Made by a program: the position numbers and the translations under genes. A stretch of 64,000 bases of DNA from Halalkaliarchaeum desulfuricum (GTDB lineage: Archaea; Halobacteriota; Halobacteria; Halobacteriales; Haloferacaceae): the NCBI RefSeq assembly GCF_002952775.1, contig NZ_CP025066.1:1178001-1242000 (forward strand). The letters are read 5' to 3'. Positions 24,923-31,931 of this stretch are shown here, piece after piece. The notes below the pieces were generated by a model. That model saw nothing but the letters and a program-made list of their open reading frames with translations. It searched no databases and had not been told where the DNA came from. Every line of letters starts with the position of its first letter. Within the stretch, counting starts at the first letter, position 1.

Positions 24923-25640
24923 TCAGTCCATCCCGGGTGCGTTTTACACCCGGTGGGCCGGCGTCTACGATCGGATCGCAAGCGACCTCCCCGGTGTGGC
25001 ACGGATGCGATCGGCGTTTCTCGATCTCCTCTCGCCGTCCCGCGGAGACGTCGTCGTCGAGATGGGATGTGGAACCGGCGCGAACTTCCCGTGGCTCCGA
25101 GATCGGGTGGGTCCGGAAGGAACCGTCGTCGGCGTCGATCTCTCAGAGGGAGTTCTCGAGCGGGCACGCGCCCGGGTTCGCCGAAACCGCTGGGAGAACG
25201 TCCACGTCGTTCGGGGCGACGCGACACGTCCGCCGTTCGTGGGGGGGCCGACGGCGGTTCCGTCCGGATCGCTGGGGCTCGGGGCCGGCGAAGTCGACGT
25301 CGTGCTCGCGACGTTCGTCGTGGGAATGCTCCCGGATCCGGGAGGCGCAGTCCAAGCGTGGGGACAACTTGCCGGCGACGGCGGCCGACTCGGACTGTGC
25401 AACCTGGCCCGGAGCACCACCCCGCTTGGACGCGTTTGTAATCCCGCGTTCGCCGCGCTGGTGCGTGCGAGTTCGCCGCCGGGCGGGAAGGGACGAACCC
25501 GGGGCGCCGCACAGTTGCTCGACGAGCGCGTACTGGAGGGCCACCGGGCGCTACACGACGTCTGTGACGGTGTGGTGAGCCGACGAGCGTTCGAGGGGTT
25601 CGTTCGCATGTCGGCCGGAACCGTTCGAACCGAGCGTTGA
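24915..25640 (+). CDS. Class I SAM-dependent methyltransferase
   Basis: A 241-residue methyltransferase of UbiE/Methyltransf_11 type. It begins FYTRWAGVYDRIA, then has motif I VVEMGCGTGANFPWL near residue 50, VGVDLSEGVLERAR, VVRGDATRPPF, VVLATFVVGMLPDPGGAV and GGRLGLCNL. The GTG at 24915 overlaps the meaB stop (GTGAGTGA), which indicates translational coupling. The substrate is unknown; the operon position with the B12 genes may be incidental. Confidence 0.87.
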   Translation: MSDQSIPGAFYTRWAGVYDRIASDLPGVARMRSAFLDLLSPSRGDVVVEMGCGTGANFPWLRDRVGPEGTVVGVDLSEGVLERARARVRRNRWENVHVVRGDATRPPFVGGPTAVPSGSLGLGAGEVDVVLATFVVGMLPDPGGAVQAWGQLAGDGGRLGLCNLARSTTPLGRVCNPAFAALVRASSPPGGKGRTRGAAQLLDERVLEGHRALHDVCDGVVSRRAFEGFVRMSAGTVRTER

Positions 25641-25657
25641 GCGGCTGTCGTCGTCGG

Positions 25658-27400
25658 TCAAAAGAGTGCAAGCGTCTGTGCGATCACTCCGCCGATGAGG
25701 AAGGAGACCCCCATCGTCAACACGAGCACGACCCCGGCGATCCGGATGTCGAACTCCTCGGCGACGGTGGCGAACACCGCGATGCAGGGCACGTAAAACA
25801 GTCCGACGACCGCGCCGACGAACAGCTGTCCAGTCGAGAGGTCCATCTCGAGCAGCGGCAACACCGTCAGTTCGCGCCTGACGATCCCCAGCATAAGGGG
25901 GGTTGCTGCCTCCTCCGGCAGCAGCAGCCAGCCGACCACGAGTGGACGGAGATGCTCGCCGATTAGCTCCAGAATACCCAACTCGTACAGCAGCGACGCC
26001 ACCCCGATCGCGTAGATCATGTGGACTGCGCCGCCGAACAGGTAGTGTTTCAGCCGCATCCAGACCTTGTTCGCCGTGATGTGAGCCTTCGGGATCAAAA
26101 GCGGCGGAACGTCGGCGACCGTCGGATTCCGATCCCCTTCGAGAACTCGATCGAGCACGACCCCGGCCACCGCGAGCGCGAGAAACGACACAAAGAACAC
26201 GGCAATCACGAGGAGAATCGTCGCCTCGGCGAGCAATGCGATGAACGCCCCGGTCTGGGCCACGCAGGGCACAGCGAGACAGATCATGAGCGTGATCGAG
26301 AGCCGCTGTTTGTACGTCTCGGCCGCCCGGGAGCCGGTGATCCCCGGGATCGCACAGCCGTAGCCCAAAAGAAGCGGGACCACGTTGCTCCCGGTCAACC
26401 CGATCCGGGCGAACAGTCCGTCGAGCAGCACCGCGAGCCGGGGGAGGTAGCCGCTGTCTTCCAGCAGGCTCAACGCAATATAAAACGAGATCACGTACGG
26501 CATCACGAGCGCGAACGGCCACTCGATTCCCTTTATCAGGAAGCCGTACTCGCCGATCAGGACTGCCCTGACGAGCCCAGGATCTGTTACCGATCGCACC
26601 GCCCCTTCGATCACGGGGAACACGAACCCCTCGAAAACGGGGATGAGGAGATACTGTCGCAGTCCCATTCCGAGCCCGACAACAATCGCGAACGTCCCGA
26701 CCAGGACCAGAACCGCAACGGGTAAGCCGGGCCACGGTTCGACGAGCCGGTCCCCCCACAGCTGTAACGTCCCCGCTGGAGTGGACCCGCCGGACGATTC
26801 GTCGACGATCGCAATCTCCACGAGTTCCTCGGCCCGATCCCAGGTCGCCTCGTCCCCGCCGGGAACGGTCGGATTTCGAAGCGTGCCGGCGACGGCGTCG
26901 ACGAGTTGCTCGAACCCTTTCCCGATAGTCGCGACTGTGGGGATCACGGGAACCGACAGCTCTCGAGCGAGAACCTCCGCCCGGAGCCGTCTCCCCTCTT
27001 CCAGCAGGTCGACACGGTTGATCGCGACGACTGTCGGCACGTCGTGTTCGAGCACCTGCAACAGCAGATGCAGGCTGCTCTCGAGGTTTGCCGCATCGAG
27101 CACGCAGACGACGACGTCACAGCCACCATCCAGGATGTCGACCGCCAGCTGTTCGGCCTCGTTCGTCGCCGAAAGCGAGTACGTGCCCGGGACGTCGATG
27201 AGGGTCGCCTCCTCGCCTCTGAACGTGGCCGTCCCCCGCTTGTACTCGACAGTCGTGCCGGGATAGTTCGCGATCCCGGCGTCGAGCCCGGTCAACGCGT
27301 TGAAAAGAACACTCTTTCCGACGTTGGGTGGGCCGAGAAGCGCGACGCGGGTGTCTTCGGAGTCAGCGTCCACCTCGGCCGTCTCCTCACGGCGAGACAT
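25658..27400 (-). CDS. feoB: Ferrous iron transporter FeoB
   Basis: A 580-residue Fe(II) membrane transporter. The N-terminal G domain shows G1 GPPNVGKS at residues 23-30, G2/G3 with ANYPGTTV and DVPGTYSL, and G4 NRVD. The rest holds about ten hydrophobic segments with the Gate motifs, including GYGCAIPGITGSRA and CLAVPCVAQTGAF. It overlaps the upstream FeoA-fusion gene by 14 nt, a coupled iron-uptake operon. Compared with bacterial FeoB (about 770 residues) it is short, as is usual in archaea. Confidence 0.95.
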   Translation of the reverse strand: MSRREETAEVDADSEDTRVALLGPPNVGKSVLFNALTGLDAGIANYPGTTVEYKRGTATFRGEEATLIDVPGTYSLSATNEAEQLAVDILDGGCDVVVCVLDAANLESSLHLLLQVLEHDVPTVVAINRVDLLEEGRRLRAEVLARELSVPVIPTVATIGKGFEQLVDAVAGTLRNPTVPGGDEATWDRAEELVEIAIVDESSGGSTPAGTLQLWGDRLVEPWPGLPVAVLVLVGTFAIVVGLGMGLRQYLLIPVFEGFVFPVIEGAVRSVTDPGLVRAVLIGEYGFLIKGIEWPFALVMPYVISFYIALSLLEDSGYLPRLAVLLDGLFARIGLTGSNVVPLLLGYGCAIPGITGSRAAETYKQRLSITLMICLAVPCVAQTGAFIALLAEATILLVIAVFFVSFLALAVAGVVLDRVLEGDRNPTVADVPPLLIPKAHITANKVWMRLKHYLFGGAVHMIYAIGVASLLYELGILELIGEHLRPLVVGWLLLPEEAATPLMLGIVRRELTVLPLLEMDLSTGQLFVGAVVGLFYVPCIAVFATVAEEFDIRIAGVVLVLTMGVSFLIGGVIAQTLALF

Positions 27401-28418
27401 CGAGGTTCGGCTGTGAATCCTCGGCCGGATCCTCCCGCGTTACCCGGATGTGATCTGCGAGCGACCGGTCGATCGCGACTCGACGTCCCTCGGCCTCCAC
27501 GATCAACGGTCCGCCGAACAGCTGGCGTCCACGAACGCGAACCGAGTTCCCGGGACGGACGCCCAGCGGAGACAGCAGGTCGTGATCCGGAACGCCGCTG
27601 ACGACGGCGCGTTCCCCCTGCTCCAGCGATTCCAGGGTGGGCCCTTCCGGTCCCGTCGGGATGGCGGCCGATCCGCCGGCCGATCCTCCATGAGCAACGG
27701 TTCCGCCGTCGGCAGTCGCTGCCGGAGGCGCCTCCGTATCCGCGATCGGTTGCGACGCCGGACAGTCCGTCGCGTCCGAGCAGCCGGCACAGTCGGTCGG
27801 GTCGTTGCAGACGACCACACTTTCCTTGCCGAATCGCTGGGCGATCGTCTCGGAGGAGACATCGCCCGACGGCACGTCGATGTTCGGAAACAGGGGGCTG
27901 GCCCAGCCCCGCGGTCGGCGGTAGACGAGCGTCTGTCCCGCACGGAGCTGAGACATCGTCTCGACGACGACCTCTCGCTTCGGGTGGACGTGAAACGCCA
28001 TCCAAATCACGTCGAAAGAGGCGGTATCGAGCGTCTGCCCGTCGCTCACCGCGAAGTCGATCCGACCGGTGAGGTCCCGACTCTCGACAGCCCTGCGGGC
28101 GGCGTCGACTGCGTCGGGATCGTTGTCGATTGCGACGACATCGTAGCCGCGCTCGGCCAGCGCCATCGCGGTCATCGGCAGGGGCCCACAGCCGACCTGC
28201 AGCACCGACGCGTCGTCGTCGGGGGCGACGAGACCCAGTTCCCGCTCGATGACGTGCTCGTAGAATAGCCGACGGTAGAGGTTCCCGAACGCAGATGACA
28301 CCCGATCCAGCCGTTCGAGACGTTTCAACACGCCCGCGCTCGCGGCTACCGCTCGGGATCCCTTCACGCCCTCGTACTCCGATCCGTCCCGTCTCAGGTA
28401 TCCATCAGTGTTCGTCAC
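27387..28418 (-). CDS. Nicotianamine-synthase-like SAM enzyme fused to FeoA
   Basis: A 343-residue two-domain protein. Residues about 45-180 are a class I SAM-binding fold with VLQVGCGPLPMTAMAL at 72-87, VVAIDNDPDAVDAARRA at 94-110 and IWMAFHVHPKREVV at 138-151. GxGPLPxT is characteristic of nicotianamine synthases rather than of ordinary methyltransferases. Cysteines at 204, 210, 213 and 219 form a possible metal site. Residues about 261-327 are an FeoA SH3-like domain. The start is GTG at 28418, 20 nt after a DtxR-type palindrome. The gene overlaps feoB by 14 nt. Whether the enzyme makes a metal chelator or senses metal is unknown. Confidence 0.82.
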   Translation of the reverse strand: MTNTDGYLRRDGSEYEGVKGSRAVAASAGVLKRLERLDRVSSAFGNLYRRLFYEHVIERELGLVAPDDDASVLQVGCGPLPMTAMALAERGYDVVAIDNDPDAVDAARRAVESRDLTGRIDFAVSDGQTLDTASFDVIWMAFHVHPKREVVVETMSQLRAGQTLVYRRPRGWASPLFPNIDVPSGDVSSETIAQRFGKESVVVCNDPTDCAGCSDATDCPASQPIADTEAPPAATADGGTVAHGGSAGGSAAIPTGPEGPTLESLEQGERAVVSGVPDHDLLSPLGVRPGNSVRVRGRQLFGGPLIVEAEGRRVAIDRSLADHIRVTREDPAEDSQPNLDVSP

Positions 28419-28437
28419 GGGTCTACTCGTTCCTATC

Positions 28438-28460
28438 TTTAGGCCCCCCTAAATTAAATA
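28438..28460 (-). promoter_or_regulatory. DtxR-type palindrome overlapping the promoter of the FeoA-fusion/feoB operon
   Basis: A perfect 16-bp inverted repeat TTTAGG-N4-CCTAAA (28438-28453, spacer CCCC) carries the half-site of metal repressors of the DtxR family, whose known consensus is TTAGG/CCTAA. A TATA-like TATTTAATT on the minus strand adjoins it, and the GTG start is 20 nt further on. Binding here would cover the transcription start. This fits iron-dependent repression of the operon. Confidence 0.7.
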
Positions 28461-28560
28461 CGGGAGCGGGTTCCCACTCCGTGAAAAACCGGCAACTGAT
28501 TCGATCTCACTCCCGGAAACGGTCGATACCGCCCGCGGGACGCGAGGTTCAAGCCCACCA

Positions 28561-28610
28561 TCGCGACCATGTATCCGGCCCCACGTCGCAACCATGTATC
28601 CGGCCCCACG
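28561..28610. repeat. 25-bp direct repeat between the two nicotianamine-synthase-like genes
   Basis: Two adjacent 25-bp copies (28561-28585 and 28586-28610) differ at a single base. They lie 15 nt after the end of the second nicotianamine-synthase-like gene (minus strand). The 28419-28625 gap holds no other clear gene. Confidence 0.85.
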
Positions 28611-28625
28611 GCGCGATCGGTCGCC

Positions 28626-29267
28626 TCAGTCCGTCCGGAACAGGAGCGACCGACCGAACGTCACCATCCAATGAGAAACGGAACCGTCCGGAACCGCCGG
28701 AATGACCCTCGACGACGTAGTCGAACCGGCCGAACTTCCGCCGTCGTGGGCGCTGTCCTGCGCCGCCTGCGCCGTGGTGACCGGATCGTAATCAGCCGAG
28801 AACACCGACCGAGGCTGACGGACGACAACTCGACTCGGGCCGCCCTGCGCCCGTCGGTATCGCTCGACGATTTCGTCTTTCGGTTCCGCCTGCAGGGCAA
28901 CGACGGCGACCGAACAGGGCTCCGGAAGGTGGGTTCCGTCGCCGATGACCTCCCGGCCGTCCCCGACGACGACTTCGACGTCGTCGGCCACGCCGGCACG
29001 CGCGAGGTTTCGACGCGCCTCTCGAACCACGCTCGGGTCGTTATCTAGCGCGTACACGGTCGCGCCGGAGCGTTTCGCGAGTAATGCGGCCGTAAACGGC
29101 ATCGCACCACAGCCCACGTTGAGTACCCGGTCGTTTGCGTCGATCCCTGCGAGTTCGATCTCTCTATCGACGACCGACCGGTAGATCCGAGTGTAGACCT
29201 CGAACAGCCACGGAGCGTCCGTGAAGACCTTTTCAAGCGCCGCGACGGTTTCCCCGAACCGACCCAT
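28626..29267 (-). CDS. Second nicotianamine-synthase-like SAM enzyme
   Basis: A 213-residue paralogue of the N-terminal domain of the FeoA-fusion protein. It has LNVGCGAMPFTAALLAKRSG near residue 49, VYALDNDPSVVREARRNLAR and VVVGDGREVIGDG, with VVRQPRSVF near 147-155 aligning to the fusion's YRRPRGW. It lacks an FeoA domain and the cysteine cluster, and has a Ser/Ala-rich tail. It lies upstream of the fusion gene on the same strand, separated by 207 nt and the palindrome. A half-site TTAGG lies 8 nt before its start. Function is inferred by similarity and position. Confidence 0.75.
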   Translation of the reverse strand: MGRFGETVAALEKVFTDAPWLFEVYTRIYRSVVDREIELAGIDANDRVLNVGCGAMPFTAALLAKRSGATVYALDNDPSVVREARRNLARAGVADDVEVVVGDGREVIGDGTHLPEPCSVAVVALQAEPKDEIVERYRRAQGGPSRVVVRQPRSVFSADYDPVTTAQAAQDSAHDGGSSAGSTTSSRVIPAVPDGSVSHWMVTFGRSLLFRTD

Positions 29268-29335
29268 ACTCCTGTTAGGTGATCTCAGGGGAAAAGAAGA
29301 CGCCGGTTTTTTGTCCAGTGTGATTACGCTCGAGT

Positions 29336-29776
29336 ATGGTCACAGTGAGCGAATCGATCGAGATCGAGGTTTCGATCGAGACAGTGTTCGAGTACCTCGA
29401 CGATCCCCACAACCACGTCGAAGTGACGCCGAGCCTCTCGTCGGTATGGAACGTGGAACCGCTCGAGAACGGCGGCAAGCGGCTCGAGTTCACCTACAAA
29501 ATGGCCGGGGTCGGGATCGACGGAGAACTCCGAGAGACAGTTCACGACCCCCCGCACCGGTTGACGTTCGACATGCGGGGCAGGCTCGACGGTGAGATCG
29601 ACCTGGAGCTCACGGAAGTCGGGGAGCACACCCGGGTGACGTACACCGGGACCTACGAAGTTCCAGGGAAGGTGCTGTCGTCGGTCACCGAGCCGTTCGT
29701 TCGCCGGTACAACGAGCGCGAACTGCAGACAACGCTCCAGAACCTGAAGAGCCGCCTGGAGAGCGACGAGCGCTGA
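29336..29776 (+). CDS. SRPBCC (START-like) family protein
   Basis: A 146-residue helix-grip protein: VSESIEIEVSIETVFEYLDD opens with the strand-helix pair, followed by RLEFTYKMAGVGIDGELRE strands and a long C-terminal helix NERELQTTLQNLKSRLES. It resembles coenzyme-Q-binding/polyketide-cyclase family proteins; the ligand is unknown. It diverges from the nicotianamine-synthase-like gene across 68 nt and leads toward rio2. Confidence 0.8.
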   Translation: MVTVSESIEIEVSIETVFEYLDDPHNHVEVTPSLSSVWNVEPLENGGKRLEFTYKMAGVGIDGELRETVHDPPHRLTFDMRGRLDGEIDLELTEVGEHTRVTYTGTYEVPGKVLSSVTEPFVRRYNERELQTTLQNLKSRLESDER

Positions 29777-29867
29777 AACGGGCGGCTGGTTGCCGTTATC
29801 GGACGGCCTCCCGGAACCCCCAACATTTCATATAGCGGTTATTCGTTTACTTGCCCGACGCGGCGGG

Positions 29868-29876
29868 CTTTTATCC
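29868..29876 (+). promoter_or_regulatory. TATA-like element of rio2
   Basis: CTTTTATCC, centred about 26 nt before the ATG at 29898. Confidence 0.5.
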
Positions 29877-29897
29877 GCGGCGCCCGCACGCCGAGAC

Positions 29898-30812
29898 ATG
29901 GTACAGAACGTCGCCGGGCTGATGCCGGAGCTCGAGGCGGAGGATTTCTATCTCCTCTCGGGCATCGAGCAGGGGATGCGGTTTTCCGAATGGGTACGGC
30001 GCGACAAACTCCCGGAGTACTCCGATCTGACTCCCGAGGAAGTCGAGTACCGGCTGGATCGGTGCATGCGACGGGAGCTGATCGAACGGAAGACGATCCA
30101 GTACGAGGGATATCGACTGAAGTTCGAAGGGTACGACGCACTGGCGCTCCGGACCTTCGCCGAACGCGAGACGGTGATCGACGTCGGCGCACCCCTCGGC
30201 GTCGGCAAGGAGTCGGACGTCTACGAGGCGCGGTCGTTCGAGCCGCTCGCGCTCAAGTTCCACCGCGAGGGGTACACGAACTTCCGGGCGGTCCAAAAGG
30301 AACGGGAGTACACCGCCGACCGAAATCACGTCTCCTGGCTGTACACCGCGCGCAAGGCTGCCGAACGGGAGTACGAGGTGCTCGAAACCCTCTATCCGGA
30401 CGTCTCGGTTCCCCGGCCGATCGACCAGAACCGCCACGCGCTCGTGATGGGGAAGTTCGAAGGAGTCGAGCTCCCCCGGTCGAAACTCCCCTCCGAACAG
30501 GTCCTCGGAGTAGTAGATCTCGTCTTCCGGGAACTCGCATCCGCCTACGAGAGGGGGTTCGTCCATGCGGACATGAGCGAATACAACGTGGCGATCTCGG
30601 AGTCCGGTATCGTCATCTTCGACTGGCCACAGGCGGTCTCCACTGATCACGACAACGCGCGCGAACTCCTTTTCCGGGACACGGAGAACGTGATCGGCTA
30701 CTTCCGGCGGAAATATCCCCACGACGTGCCCGAACCACTCGACGTCGACGGGATCTGTGACGCGATCGCCGACGGCTCGTTTTCGAGTGTGCGAGAATTC
30801 ACGACTGAATAA
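29898..30812 (+). CDS. rio2: Rio2 serine/threonine protein kinase
   Basis: A 304-residue atypical kinase involved in late small-subunit ribosome maturation. An N-terminal winged-helix domain (LLSGIEQGMRFSEWVRRDKLPEY) precedes the kinase: P-loop GVGKESDVYEA near residue 100, the ATP lysine in ALKFHREG, hinge LVMGKFEG, catalytic FVHADMSEYN near 225 and metal-binding IFDWPQ. The ATG at 29898 is chosen for promoter spacing; an earlier GTG-type start would add 36 residues not usual for Rio2. Confidence 0.95.
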   Translation: MVQNVAGLMPELEAEDFYLLSGIEQGMRFSEWVRRDKLPEYSDLTPEEVEYRLDRCMRRELIERKTIQYEGYRLKFEGYDALALRTFAERETVIDVGAPLGVGKESDVYEARSFEPLALKFHREGYTNFRAVQKEREYTADRNHVSWLYTARKAAEREYEVLETLYPDVSVPRPIDQNRHALVMGKFEGVELPRSKLPSEQVLGVVDLVFRELASAYERGFVHADMSEYNVAISESGIVIFDWPQAVSTDHDNARELLFRDTENVIGYFRRKYPHDVPEPLDVDGICDAIADGSFSSVREFTTE

Positions 30813-30939
30813 ACCGCATAGTGCGATAACAAATCGAACATCCGGTTCGAAACCTGTCGATCAGTCGGCGAGCGAGACGCCCGGCTCAGCGACCACGGAC
30901 CCGGGACGTTCTGTTCGAAGTGGCCGGGAAAACCCCGAC

Positions 30940-31836
30940 TCAAACCCGGAGTTCGGTCTCGAGATCCAGTCCGGAAAACAGTCGTTCGACGCGATCGACA
31001 GCGGGGGTTCGTTCGGCGACGTTCCTCAACAGCACCGTTTCGCTCGGAAACAGTTGTTCTCCCAGCAAGAGTCCGTGGTCCCGTGCTGTGCTGCCGGTCA
31101 CGGTCAGATACACGCCGACTCCGGCGTCGGCGATCGCTCGCTCCTCCTCCTGGCCCCCGTTCGCGAACACGAACTCGACGTCCTCGATCGCCTCCGTTCC
31201 GAGCACCGCCGCCACGAGACGTTCGTATCGGGGCGAGATGCACAGTTCCCCCTCGTAGTCGGCGACGAACGACCTGTCCAGCGATTCGCCCGCGGGAACC
31301 GCATCGGGGGCGGCGAGCAGCGTGTGATAGACAGTGTCACCGAGCCCAGTGACGACACGCACGTCGGTATCCCGGGGATCGATCCGTTCGTTCACCTCGG
31401 CGATCGAGTCGATCCCCCGCTCGTGCAACGTCACGGCCTCCTCGAGTACGAGGTCGGCACTGTCGAACCCCAGCGCGAACTCGTGGGTCCGCAACGCGCG
31501 GAACGGTTCCTCTCGTCCGATCAACCGGAGTTGTAATCCCCCGACGTCGACTCGCGCCGAATCGAACACGATCCGCCTCGGGAACCCGGGACGGTCGTCG
31601 CGATACAGCGTGTACTCGGGACCGTCCGGCGCGTCCGGATCGCTGTAGGCAGTGAGGCGTTCGTAGACGTTTCGCTCCGGTTCGATCTCGCCTTTCGTGA
31701 TCGCCTTTTCGTAGCGCAGGGTCGAACTCACCTCGTCTGCGAGCGCCTCCGCATCCGTGGCGCTCGCCAGCCGATCGAGAATCGCTTCCAGCGGCCGTCC
31801 CTTCCGGGGAACCGCGACCGCAACCGACTCGTTCAT
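30940..31836 (-). CDS. HisG-like (ATP phosphoribosyltransferase-related) protein of unknown role
   Basis: A 298-residue protein that looks like a diverged relative of short-form HisG. The start (VAVPRKGRPLEAILDRL) matches the HisG opening, LGFDSADLVLEE and VVTGLGDTVY match the middle, and VGVYLTVTGSTARDHGL near residue 250 matches the HisG phosphate-binding loop. Other regions differ, and an inserted segment (residues about 45-110) is not HisG-like. True HisG activity is doubtful, and no his genes adjoin it. It converges on rio2; about 130 nt of unremarkable sequence separates them. Confidence 0.55.
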   Translation of the reverse strand: MNESVAVAVPRKGRPLEAILDRLASATDAEALADEVSSTLRYEKAITKGEIEPERNVYERLTAYSDPDAPDGPEYTLYRDDRPGFPRRIVFDSARVDVGGLQLRLIGREEPFRALRTHEFALGFDSADLVLEEAVTLHERGIDSIAEVNERIDPRDTDVRVVTGLGDTVYHTLLAAPDAVPAGESLDRSFVADYEGELCISPRYERLVAAVLGTEAIEDVEFVFANGGQEEERAIADAGVGVYLTVTGSTARDHGLLLGEQLFPSETVLLRNVAERTPAVDRVERLFSGLDLETELRV

Positions 31837-31931
31837 TGCGGGAAACCACGATACAGCGAAGTAAACCGGTTGCGTTTCGACGCCGGCCGGTTCTTCGGCC
31901 GCCGCAGTTTCCTACCTCCTCTTACCGCGGC

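Noticed and set aside
28295-28705. A plus-strand frame over the iron operon promoter
   Set aside because: Basic, Ser/Pro-rich and running over the DtxR palindrome and the direct repeat; it is a shadow frame.
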